Shown here piece by piece: positions 14,774 to 22,260 of a stretch of DNA of 39,312 nucleotides (the first letter of the stretch is position 1; the number at the start of each line of letters is the position of its first letter). The DNA comes from Capnocytophaga sp. (GTDB taxonomy: Bacteria; Bacteroidota; Bacteroidia; Flavobacteriales; Flavobacteriaceae), in contig JAUMUT010000019.1 of the NCBI GenBank assembly GCA_030530525.1, positions 1-39,312 on the forward strand. The letters run 5' to 3'. The translations under genes were made by a program, and so were the position numbers. The notes below the pieces were generated by a model. The model was not told where the DNA came from. It saw nothing but the letters and a program-made list of their open reading frames with translations, and searched no databases.

Positions 14774-15220
14774 ATGTATAAATTATCAAAAATAGTTTCT
14801 ATCATTTTTGGTGTTTTAGGGGTGTTACTTTGTATTGCGGTAATGGCTACTTCTGAAAGTATTGTAAAGGATGGAGCTAATACATCAATGAATTCAATGT
14901 TTGCCATTAATTACATTTTGTTAGGAATATCTCTTTTAGTAGTTATATTTGCAGTAGGTGTAGGCATAATGGCATCTCCTCAATCATTGAAAAAAACATT
15001 ATCTTTTGTAGGAGCTTTCGTTCTGATAGGTGTTATATCTTATCCTTTGTCTAAATTATTTTTTGATCAAGAAAAAACATACAAAGTAGTAGAAGGCAGT
15101 AAAGAAGTATTCTTACACTATGATTGGGTAAGTGCTGGTATTATGGCATCTTATTTATTATTATTAGTTTCTTTAATTGTAGTAATAGGAGCTGTAGTAA
15201 AAAATTCATTAACAAAATAA
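14774..15220 (+). CDS. Four-span membrane protein of the exbB-exbD operon
   Basis: The 148-residue protein shows four hydrophobic helices (about 7-25, 43-66, 75-92 and 119-143) and a short soluble loop between helices 3 and 4. I recognise no domain. It sits 27 nt after exbB and 6 nt before the first exbD, so it is probably an accessory inner-membrane component of the same complex. That role rests on position alone. It has no cysteine or charged in-membrane motif that would suggest proton conduction by itself. Confidence 0.82.
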   Translation: MYKLSKIVSIIFGVLGVLLCIAVMATSESIVKDGANTSMNSMFAINYILLGISLLVVIFAVGVGIMASPQSLKKTLSFVGAFVLIGVISYPLSKLFFDQEKTYKVVEGSKEVFLHYDWVSAGIMASYLLLLVSLIVVIGAVVKNSLTK

Positions 15221-15226
15221 AAAAAT

Positions 15227-15850
15227 ATGGCAAGAAGATCAGCACCCGAGGTGAATGCGGGGTCAATGGCGGATATAGCATTCTTGTTGTTGATATTTTT
15301 CTTGGTAACAACAACTATTGAAACAAATGCTGGTATTTCCGTAAAATTGCCTCCCAAACAACCAGTAGATCAACCAGCTCCACCACCAGTTAATGAACGT
15401 AACTTGTTTGTGGTTATGGTTAATAAAAATAATCAATTATTGGTTCGTGATAATTTGATGGATATCAAAGATGTAAGAAAAGCAGCTGTTGAGTTTTTAG
15501 ACAATGGTGGAGGCACAGGCGATGAGAGTTGTGCTCATTGTAAAGGGAAAAAAGACCCTAAATCATCAGATAATCCAAACAAAGCTATTATTTCATTGCA
15601 GAATGACCGTGAAACATCGTATGATACTTATATCGTGGTTCAGAATGAATTAATTGCAGCGTATAACGAATTGCGCGAGCGCGAGAGAAAAAGATTGTAC
15701 CCCAATGAGGTTTCTTATATAGAGATGGATGCTGAATACAATGCAGCAAGAACCCCAGAACCTCGAAAAAAAGAATTGGAACCGAAATTGAAAAAAATAC
15801 AAGATTTATTCCCTCGTAAATTGGTTGAGGCTAGTACAAGAAAAGATTAA
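15227..15850 (+). CDS. exbD: ExbD/TolR family protein with CxxC insertion
   Basis: ExbD proteins have one inner-membrane helix carrying a proton-responsive Asp and a periplasmic domain. Here SMADIAFLLLIFFLVTTT (residues 13-30) holds the Asp (Asp16), and IETNAGISVKLPPK follows as usual. At 207 residues it is longer than E. coli ExbD (about 140). The extra length is an insertion containing CAHC (Cys102 and Cys105) with GKKDPKSSDNP, plus a charged C-terminal tail (about 160-207). A two-Cys insertion of this kind is, to my memory, found in other flavobacterial ExbD proteins. It could form a disulfide or bind metal in the periplasm. The second exbD follows 11 nt later. Confidence 0.93.
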   Translation: MARRSAPEVNAGSMADIAFLLLIFFLVTTTIETNAGISVKLPPKQPVDQPAPPPVNERNLFVVMVNKNNQLLVRDNLMDIKDVRKAAVEFLDNGGGTGDESCAHCKGKKDPKSSDNPNKAIISLQNDRETSYDTYIVVQNELIAAYNELRERERKRLYPNEVSYIEMDAEYNAARTPEPRKKELEPKLKKIQDLFPRKLVEASTRKD

Positions 15851-15861
15851 AACAAAAGAAA

Positions 15862-16344
15862 ATGGCAAAGTTTACTAAGAAACAAAGTGGAGAACTTCCT
15901 CCTATTTCAACAGCGTCCTTGCCCGATATTATATTTATGCTTCTATTCTTTTTTATGACGGTAACTCAATCAAAAGATAGTGAGCTGATGGTCGTAAATA
16001 ATGTTCCTACGGCTAATCAAGTACAAAAATTGGACAAAAAAGACCCAGTTGTGTATATTTATGCAGGAGAACCTTTGGAAAGATATCAAAATAAATATGG
16101 TAAAAACGCAAGAATACAAATCAATGACGCTTTTATCGATGTTAAAGAAGTTGCACCTTCAATAGCTAAATATAGAGATGGTCTTCGTGAAGGTCTTCGC
16201 GATATGTTTATCACAGCACTTCGTGTTGATAAAAATACAAAAATGGGAATTGTTGGTGACGTTAAAGAAGAGCTAAGAGAAATCAATGCTTTGAAATTAA
16301 CATATATAACAAAAGAAGGACAACCAGCAGTATTAAATAGATAA
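15862..16344 (+). CDS. exbD: Second ExbD/TolR family protein
   Basis: The 160-residue protein has the ExbD pattern: a basic N-terminus, then ASLPDIIFMLLFFFMTVTQS (18-37) with Asp22 as the proton-pathway residue, then a periplasmic domain ending IVGDVKEELREINALKLTYI. It lacks the CxxC insertion of its neighbour and is clearly diverged from it. The two may form a heteromeric ExbD dimer inside the ExbB pentamer; that pairing is inferred from the operon. A terminator follows 20 nt after the stop. Confidence 0.93.
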   Translation: MAKFTKKQSGELPPISTASLPDIIFMLLFFFMTVTQSKDSELMVVNNVPTANQVQKLDKKDPVVYIYAGEPLERYQNKYGKNARIQINDAFIDVKEVAPSIAKYRDGLREGLRDMFITALRVDKNTKMGIVGDVKEELREINALKLTYITKEGQPAVLNR

Positions 16345-16363
16345 AATTCTTATATTTAGAAGG

Positions 16364-16395
16364 AAAAAGAGTTTCAGAAATGGAACTCTTTTTTT
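16364..16395 (+). terminator. Terminator of the exbB-exbD operon
   Basis: Ten-bp arms (16364-16373 and 16384-16393) with a 10-nt loop are followed by T residues, 20 nt after the last stop of the operon. Confidence 0.85.
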
Positions 16396-16527
16396 ATTTT
16401 GTAGTAAGAATAATTATTGAAAAAATAGCAATCATAAAAATTGTTAATATTTTAAGAATAAAAAAATAAAATTAAAATAAAAAGTAAAAAAAATACTTGT
16501 AAATGATTTTTGTATTACTATTTTTAG

Positions 16528-16535
16528 TAACTTTG
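16528..16535 (+). promoter_or_regulatory. Promoter -7 box for odhB
   Basis: TAACTTTGTGC matches TAnnTTTG, 61 nt before the ATG at 16597. A TTG at 16510-16512 is slightly too close for an ideal -33 box. Confidence 0.6.
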
Positions 16536-16596
16536 TGCAATATTTTTACCTTTAAAAAGAATAAAATCTTTATATCCATACTTAAAACTAAAAATT

Positions 16597-17829
16597 ATGA
16601 TTTTAGAAATGAAAGTACCATCTCCTGGTGAATCTATTACAGAAGTAGAAATAGCTACTTGGCTTGTAAAAGATGGAGATTATGTTAAAAAAGACCAAGC
16701 AATTGCCGAAGTAGATTCAGATAAAGCCACACTTGAACTTCCTGCTGAGGCAAGTGGAATTATTACTCTAAAAGCCAATGAAGGAGATAGCGTAGCCGTA
16801 GGGCAAGTAGTTTGCCTTATCGATACATCAGCAGAACAACCTCAACTTTCTAATGCAACAGCCACACCAGAAATTAAAGAGGAACCAAAGCCTGTTGTTA
16901 CTCCAAAAGAAGAGCCAAAAGTAGAACCAATAGCACCAACATATGCCACAGGAGAAGCTAGCCCAGCAGCCAAAAAGATTTTAGCAGAAAAGCAAATACC
17001 TGCCAATGAAGTGAAAGGAACAGGCAAGGGAGGACGTATTACCAAAGAGGATGCGCTTAATGCACAACCTGCAAGACATAGTATGGGAACGCCAACCAAC
17101 GGGCGAAGAATAGAAAAACGTACCAAACTTTCTATGCTAAGGCGTAAAGTGGCAGAGCGTTTGGTTTCTGTTAAAAATGAAACCGCAATGCTTACTACTT
17201 TTAATGAAGTAGATATGTCGGCTATTTATGAAATTCGTAATGAATATAAAGATATTTTTAAAGATAGACATAATGTTGGTTTAGGTTTTATGTCTTTCTT
17301 TACCTTAGCGGTTGTCAGAGCGTTAAAAATGTTTCCTGATGTCAATTCTATGATTGATGATAAAGAAAAAATCACATATGAATATTGTGATATTTCTATT
17401 GCCGTATCAGGACCAAAAGGACTTATGGTGCCTGTTATTCGCAATGCGGAAAATCTTTCTTTCCGAGGCGTAGAAGCCGAAGTAAAACGATTGGCTATCC
17501 GCGCACGTGAGGGGCAAATTACAGTAGATGAAATGACAGGAGGAACATTCACTATTACCAATGGAGGCGTTTTCGGAAGTATGCTTTCTACCCCGATTAT
17601 TAATCCGCCACAATCAGCAATTTTAGGAATGCATAATGTTGTAGAACGTCCAATAGTTCGTGATGGACAAATAGTTATCGCGCCTGTTATGTATATTGCT
17701 CTTTCTTATGACCATCGTATTATTGACGGCAGAGAATCTGTCGGATTTTTGGTAGAAGTGAAAAAAGCTCTTGAAAATCCGATAGAATTATTGATGGATA
17801 ATGATATTAAATCTGCATTAGAGTTATAA
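16597..17829 (+). CDS. odhB: 2-oxoglutarate dehydrogenase E2, dihydrolipoyl succinyltransferase
   Basis: This is the E2 core of the TCA-cycle 2-oxoglutarate dehydrogenase complex, which transfers succinyl from lipoate to CoA. An N-terminal lipoyl domain (1-77) carries the lipoylated lysine in the DSDKA turn (Lys43). A Pro/Glu-rich linker follows, then the peripheral E1/E3-binding domain (about 118-152, SPAAKKILAE...GKGGRITKEDAL), then the catalytic domain (about 175-410). The active-site DHRIIDGRESV is close to the C-terminus. The length of 410 is typical. TFTITNGGVFGS and the DHRxxDGREAV-like motif favour succinyl over acetyl transfer. The start MILEMKVPSPGES is the usual one. The E1 gene, often adjacent in bacteria, is absent from both flanks here. 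Confidence 0.95.
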   Translation: MILEMKVPSPGESITEVEIATWLVKDGDYVKKDQAIAEVDSDKATLELPAEASGIITLKANEGDSVAVGQVVCLIDTSAEQPQLSNATATPEIKEEPKPVVTPKEEPKVEPIAPTYATGEASPAAKKILAEKQIPANEVKGTGKGGRITKEDALNAQPARHSMGTPTNGRRIEKRTKLSMLRRKVAERLVSVKNETAMLTTFNEVDMSAIYEIRNEYKDIFKDRHNVGLGFMSFFTLAVVRALKMFPDVNSMIDDKEKITYEYCDISIAVSGPKGLMVPVIRNAENLSFRGVEAEVKRLAIRAREGQITVDEMTGGTFTITNGGVFGSMLSTPIINPPQSAILGMHNVVERPIVRDGQIVIAPVMYIALSYDHRIIDGRESVGFLVEVKKALENPIELLMDNDIKSALEL

Positions 17830-17841
17830 TATTTATTTTTC

Positions 17842-17885
17842 AAAAAGAACTTCACCTAAATAATTACGGGTAAAGTTCTTTTTAT
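17842..17885 (+). terminator. Terminator of odhB
   Basis: An A-rich left arm (AAAAAGAACTT, 17842-17852) pairs with AAGTTCTTTTT ending near 17883, 12 nt after the stop. Confidence 0.75.
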
Positions 17886-17891
17886 AATGTT

Positions 17892-17899
17892 TAAATTTG
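17892..17899 (+). promoter_or_regulatory. Promoter -7 box for the immunophilin; argues for the second ATG
   Basis: TAAATTTG matches TAnnTTTG and lies inside the longest possible reading frame, just after its first ATG (17887). A transcript from here could only use the ATG at 17914. Confidence 0.5.
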
Positions 17900-17913
17900 T
17901 TAATTTTTTTAGA

Positions 17914-18855
17914 ATGAATGTATTAGAAAACGGAATTTATGCTAAATTTTACACTCCAAAAGGAAATATTTTAGTAAAACTAACTTATGATAAAACTCCT
18001 GCTACTGTCGGAAATTTTGTTGCTTTGGCAGAAGGGAAAATGAAAAATTCAGCCAAAGAAGAAGGACAACCTTTCTATGACGGACTAAAATTTCACCGAG
18101 TGATTGATAATTTTATGATTCAAGGAGGTTGCCCATTGGGTACAGGAACAGGCTCTCCTGGTTATCGTTTTGATGATGAATTTCATCCCAATTTAAAGCA
18201 CGATAAAGCGGGAGTACTTTCTATGGCTAATGCAGGACCTGGTACAAACGGAAGTCAGTTTTTTATTACTCATAATGCTACGCCTTGGCTTGATGGGAAG
18301 CATACCGTTTTTGGTCAAGTTGTTGAAGGTCAGAATGTTGTAGATTCTATTTCCCAAGGTGATGTAATTGAAAAAATAGAAATAATAAGAGTAGGAGAGG
18401 AGGCTGAGAAATGGAATGCTTTGCAAGCTTTTCAAAAATTTAATGAAGAAAAAGAAGCGCGAATAGCAGAACAAAAACGAAAAGAAGCAGAAAAAATAGC
18501 AGAATTAACACAAGGTTTTGAAAAAACGCCTTCGGGATTATTTTATAAAATAACACAAAAAGGAACAGGTAAAAAAGCCCAAAAAGGCGATGAGATTGCA
18601 GCACATTATACAGGAATGCTTTTAGATGGAAAAATATTTGATTCTTCTGTGCAAAGAGGCGAACCTTTGGAATTTACCCTTGGCATCGGGCAAGTAATAG
18701 AAGGCTGGGACGAAGGACTTTTATTACTTCACGAAGGAGATAAAGCACGGCTTATTATCCCATCAGATTTGGCTTATGGAAGTCGTGGAGCAGGCGGAAT
18801 TATCCCTCCCAATGCCGTACTTATTTTTGATGTTGAATTAGTTAAAATTTATTAA
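17914..18855 (+). CDS. Dual-family immunophilin: cyclophilin-FKBP fusion peptidyl-prolyl isomerase
   Basis: Both halves catalyse cis-trans isomerisation of X-Pro bonds to aid protein folding. The N-terminal cyclophilin (about 1-160) shows [13 protein letters not shown] with the catalytic Arg, [10 protein letters not shown] and [11 protein letters not shown] charged helical linker follows (about 165-205, [20 protein letters not shown]). A C-terminal FKBP domain (about 210-313) shows [33 protein letters not shown] and [15 protein letters not shown]. There is no signal peptide in the chosen 313-residue form, so it is cytoplasmic. The frame extends to an ATG at 17887, but the -7 box lies inside that extension. 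Cyclophilin-linker-FKBP proteins of this order are known from flavobacteria. Confidence 0.93.
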   Translation: MNVLENGIYAKFYTPKGNILVKLTYDKTPATVGNFVALAEGKMKNSAKEEGQPFYDGLKFHRVIDNFMIQGGCPLGTGTGSPGYRFDDEFHPNLKHDKAGVLSMANAGPGTNGSQFFITHNATPWLDGKHTVFGQVVEGQNVVDSISQGDVIEKIEIIRVGEEAEKWNALQAFQKFNEEKEARIAEQKRKEAEKIAELTQGFEKTPSGLFYKITQKGTGKKAQKGDEIAAHYTGMLLDGKIFDSSVQRGEPLEFTLGIGQVIEGWDEGLLLLHEGDKARLIIPSDLAYGSRGAGGIIPPNAVLIFDVELVKIY

Positions 18856-18861
18856 AAAAAC

Positions 18862-18893
18862 AAAAAATCCTATCATTTATGATAGGATTTTTT
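18862..18893. terminator. Bidirectional terminator between immunophilin and HMA protein genes
   Basis: A perfect 14-bp stem (18862-18875 with 18880-18893) with a 4-nt loop has A-runs on the left and T-runs on the right, so it can serve both convergent genes. Confidence 0.93.
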
Positions 18894-18897
18894 TATT

Positions 18898-19266
18898 CTA
18901 ATGATGATTTTTCACCACATTTTCATCACGATATTTGCAACAATCGGAAACTTTTTCATAATCTTCTTCGGATGCAATTATTTCATTAGAACCATCAGGA
19001 AGTCGGTTATTATGTCCTGCTTTTGCAATAGCTTTTTGCACTTCTTTAACAGATGTTTTTCGTTCATCTAAAATAACGTTAAGTCGGTGAGAATCAACAC
19101 TCCATTGTGCAAATTTAACTCCTTTTACACTAATGGCATTTTTTTCAATACGAGCTTTGCAAGAGTTGCACTCTCCATCAACTTCTATTTCTGCTTTTGC
19201 ATTTTTATTTTGTGCATTGCTAAAAAAAGTAATGAATAAGAAAAATAAAATAATTATTTTTTTCAT
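18898..19266 (-). CDS. Exported heavy-metal-associated (HMA) domain protein
   Basis: The 122-residue protein has a signal peptide (1-18, ending SNAQ) followed by an HMA/ferredoxin-like domain. Its GECNSCKARIEKNA segment supplies the CxxC metal site of the Atx1/CopZ type. A second cysteine pair (DCCKYRDEN) and a terminal HH add possible ligands. HMA domains bind soft metals, most often Cu(I), and hand them to partner proteins; here it would act in the periplasm. It is the last gene of an operon with a TonB receptor (gap 38 nt) and a Cys-rich HYC_CC_PP-like protein. Copper is the likeliest metal, but this is inferred. Confidence 0.9.
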   Translation of the reverse strand: MKKIIILFFLFITFFSNAQNKNAKAEIEVDGECNSCKARIEKNAISVKGVKFAQWSVDSHRLNVILDERKTSVKEVQKAIAKAGHNNRLPDGSNEIIASEEDYEKVSDCCKYRDENVVKNHH

Positions 19267-19304
19267 AAGTAAAAATATTAAAATTATAAATTATTGACAA
19301 TCAA

Positions 19305-21545
19305 TTATTTAATTTGAAAACGTAATCCTGCGTATATCATTCTTCCGAAAACAGGGGCATAGGTCATAGAAGCATCAAAATAAGTGCCAAAAGGCGATTC
19401 TGCATCTAAAATAGCATTAGGCTGTTGGTAGTTAAAAATATTTTCAGCTCCTAAATACACTTCTATTTTTTTGTTAAAAACTCTTGTTATTTGAGCATTG
19501 GAAAGCGTGTAATTTTTTGAAAAAGCGTTTAGCCTAAATGCTTGTGGATTAGAAAAAGTTTCGGGTAATCGTTGCCTACCAATGAAGTTAAAAGTATAAT
19601 CAAATCTCCATTGGCGATCTTTTTTTATAGGTGTTTCATAAGAAATATTAGCCATAGCACGATGTTTAGCCTGTAAAGGTTGCCATTTTCGTCCGCTGAG
19701 ATAGTCCGTTTGCACTTCATACCATTTATAAGCCAATCTAAGATGTAATCTATTGATTATCTCATAGTTAGCTTCTATTTGTAAGCTATTAGCAAAACTT
19801 TTCCCTTCTAAATTATAAAAAGACAATTCGCGAGGATTGTCCCAATCTACCACAATTTGATTTTGAAAATCGGTTCTATAAAAATCAAAAACAAATTCTA
19901 AATTTCGTTGTTGGATATTTATATTTTGAACGAAAGAAATTCCATAATTCCAAGCTATTTCGGGGTCAAGTCTATAAATTTTTCCATTGGCGGAATGAAT
20001 ATTTAAAGTTCGGTTACTATAAAAAACTTTTTGATTTTCAGCAAAAATATTAGCTATTCTTTTCCCTCTTCCTGCCGAAAGCCGAAGCGTTCCTTTTTCC
20101 CAAGGAGTATAACGAAAATGAACACGCGGAGTTAAAAAAGCTCCCAATCGGTTGTGAATATCGGCTCGTAAGCCTGCTGTAAATCCTATATTTTCTTGAT
20201 TATCAAAGGCATATTCAAAAAAAGCACCAGCACCATAATCATCACGATTATAATCGTTTTCCAAAGTTTTTACAGAAACAAATTCATTGTATTTATCAAA
20301 AGTTCCGCTGAATCCTGTTGTAAATTTGTGATTTGTATTTCCAATGATAGATTTGAAAAGCGCATTGGCAAAAATACTATGTTGCCCAATATTATATATA
20401 GAATTTCCAAAGGAACTATTTTGATTATAATATTTGTAATCTACCTGAAAACCAATGCTTTGGAATGGTAAATCTTTCCAAATGTAACCTAATTTTGCCA
20501 TAGTATTAAATTGGTCCGTTTTTAAAAAACTTCCCCACAAAGTAGGATGATTTTTATGGAAATTAGTTTGTCCTGCGGTACGTTCATCTGTTAAAAATTG
20601 CAAAATAATATTAGAAAGCCAACCTGTTTCTTGGTTTGCATATTGCCAGCGATTCATTACATTGATTTGGTTCCCGATGGGCATATCTAAAAAGCCGTCG
20701 TGGTTCATATCTTCTCGAGAATTTCTAATATTTCCGTGAATGTAAAGTCCTGAATACCAATGTTCTGATATTTTGCTATTGAAGTGAGAATTTAACTCAA
20801 ATCGTCCGTCTCCACTTCCGTATAAATTTAGATAAATAGGCTTATCTAACATAGGTTTTACTAATTCGGTATTAATTTGCCCAGCAATGCCTTCGTAGCC
20901 ATTAATTACGCTTCCTACGCCTTTTATCATTTGGATACTTTCAATCCACGTGCCAGGAATGAATGTCATACCAAAAACTTGCGATGCACCTCGTACATAT
21001 GGGACATTTTCTTGGGAAATCAGAATGTAAGGGCTTGATAATCCTAACATTTTTATCTGTTTTGTGCCTGTAACAGCATCAGAAACGGCAATATCTACCG
21101 TAGAATTGGTTTCAAAACTATCCGAAAGGTTGCAACAAGCGGCTTTAAGAAGCTCTCCGCTACCAATATTTATGATATTAGCAGCCTTAAAAGCCAATCT
21201 TTCCACAGGTTTTTGTTTAATTCCTACTTCTATTCCTTCCAATTCATTCGTCTCTTCTTGCAAGGAAACAGAAATAAATTTCATAGGATCAGTAATATAA
21301 ATAATTTGAGTTTTATAACCTATGTAGCTGATAATTAGGTTTTTATATTCTGGTTTGTAGATGATTTTAAAATGTCCATTTTCATCGGTTGCAGTTCCGA
21401 CAGAAGTATCTTGCCAATATACACTTATTCCTGTTTCAGTGTGTATTTTATTGTTTTCGTTAATAGTTATTTTTCCTTGTAAAATAGTTTGAGAATAGGA
21501 AAAAATACTACTTATTATTAATAGTAAGGTGATATATTTTTTCAT
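19305..21545 (-). CDS. TonB-dependent outer-membrane receptor, metal-linked
   Basis: The 746-residue protein has a signal peptide (1-18, ending YSQT) and a CarboxypepD_reg-like domain (about 20-95, GTATDENGHFKI...YIGYKTQ). The plug domain (about 105-230) includes GTKQIKMLGLSSPYILI and GVGSVINGYEGIAGQIN. A beta-barrel ends in FGRMIYAGLRFQIK. It transports a ligand across the outer membrane using ExbB/ExbD/TonB energy. A Cys-Cys pair in the plug (LLKAACCNLSDSFETN) is, as I recall, usual for this flavobacterial receptor group. Its operon partners (HMA protein downstream, Cys-rich protein upstream) suggest a metal or metallophore as cargo. The start is the ATG at the signal peptide. Confidence 0.93.
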   Translation of the reverse strand: MKKYITLLLIISSIFSYSQTILQGKITINENNKIHTETGISVYWQDTSVGTATDENGHFKIIYKPEYKNLIISYIGYKTQIIYITDPMKFISVSLQEETNELEGIEVGIKQKPVERLAFKAANIINIGSGELLKAACCNLSDSFETNSTVDIAVSDAVTGTKQIKMLGLSSPYILISQENVPYVRGASQVFGMTFIPGTWIESIQMIKGVGSVINGYEGIAGQINTELVKPMLDKPIYLNLYGSGDGRFELNSHFNSKISEHWYSGLYIHGNIRNSREDMNHDGFLDMPIGNQINVMNRWQYANQETGWLSNIILQFLTDERTAGQTNFHKNHPTLWGSFLKTDQFNTMAKLGYIWKDLPFQSIGFQVDYKYYNQNSSFGNSIYNIGQHSIFANALFKSIIGNTNHKFTTGFSGTFDKYNEFVSVKTLENDYNRDDYGAGAFFEYAFDNQENIGFTAGLRADIHNRLGAFLTPRVHFRYTPWEKGTLRLSAGRGKRIANIFAENQKVFYSNRTLNIHSANGKIYRLDPEIAWNYGISFVQNINIQQRNLEFVFDFYRTDFQNQIVVDWDNPRELSFYNLEGKSFANSLQIEANYEIINRLHLRLAYKWYEVQTDYLSGRKWQPLQAKHRAMANISYETPIKKDRQWRFDYTFNFIGRQRLPETFSNPQAFRLNAFSKNYTLSNAQITRVFNKKIEVYLGAENIFNYQQPNAILDAESPFGTYFDASMTYAPVFGRMIYAGLRFQIK

Positions 21546-21642
21546 TGTAATTTTTTTTCATTAAAAAAAGGTATAAAAATTATTCATAAAATATTGTATG
21601 TTAATATTTTATAAAATTAAAATACGAAAAATTAATGAAAAT

Positions 21643-22032
21643 CTAACAACGAAATTGCTGGGAAAGGATAGGAATATCCAAAACCAACAACGGAGGTAAG
21701 TACTGATAAAATATAATTTCTTTTTTAGATGTAGAAATAAAAATAGGAAAGGGGATAGGAGATGCTATTTTTATTTTTTCAACGGAAGTTATATGCTGTA
21801 TTTCTGTTTTATTTTCTTTTAGAGAAATAGAAAAATTAACAGACTGACAGCAAGTAGGTTTGGTGTGGCAAGATTTAGTTTTTTTTGCACAGCAAGGCTT
21901 ATCTTTACAATGTTTTTCTGAAATTCCAGAAGGATTTTCACAACTATGCATCTCCAATGAGCTTCCTGCGGAAAAACTCAGAAAGCTAAAAGTTATTATA
22001 AAAATAAATATTTTAGAGATGATAAATTTCAT
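21643..22032 (-). CDS. HYC_CC_PP-like small cysteine-rich exported protein
   Basis: The 129-residue protein has a signal peptide (about 1-23) and a Cys/His-rich centre: EMHSC, KHCKDKPCCAKKTKSC and KPTCCQS. A LPPLLVLDIPIL segment is near the end. This order (H-x-C, CC pairs, PP) matches what I know of the HYC_CC_PP family, here with HSC rather than HYC. These are small exported proteins often found next to TonB receptors and HMA proteins. The function is not established; periplasmic metal binding or sensing is plausible. It is the first gene of the operon, 97 nt before the TonB receptor. Confidence 0.82.
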   Translation of the reverse strand: MKFIISKIFIFIITFSFLSFSAGSSLEMHSCENPSGISEKHCKDKPCCAKKTKSCHTKPTCCQSVNFSISLKENKTEIQHITSVEKIKIASPIPFPIFISTSKKEIIFYQYLPPLLVLDIPILSQQFRC

Positions 22033-22060
22033 TATTTATTTTGCCTTTTACTAATTGGGG

Positions 22061-22068
22061 CAAAGGTA
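22061..22068 (-). promoter_or_regulatory. Promoter -7 box of the metal-linked operon
   Basis: The minus strand reads TACCTTTGCCCC, matching TAnnTTTG, 28 nt before the ATG at 22032. No operator palindrome is obvious around it. Confidence 0.6.
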
Positions 22069-22210
22069 TGAAAAAAATGATAGAAAATATCTCTAAACGA
22101 ATTAAAAAAAAGTTAATTTTTTTAATTATTTAAACTTCTTATGAATAAACAGCTATCTTTTCATTTTATCCTTATATAAAACTCTACAAAAAATATTTTG
22201 TTTTCTGCTT

Positions 22211-22238
22211 TTTGTTCGCAAATATTTTCTTAACTTTG
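22211..22238 (+). promoter_or_regulatory. Promoter of the exonuclease/GIY-YIG gene
   Basis: TTTG (22211-22214) is followed after 16 nt by TAACTTTGC (22231-22238). Initiation near 22245 precedes the TTG start codon by about 16 nt. Confidence 0.6.
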
Positions 22239-22260
22239 CTTTATCAAAAAAAATAGAAAA

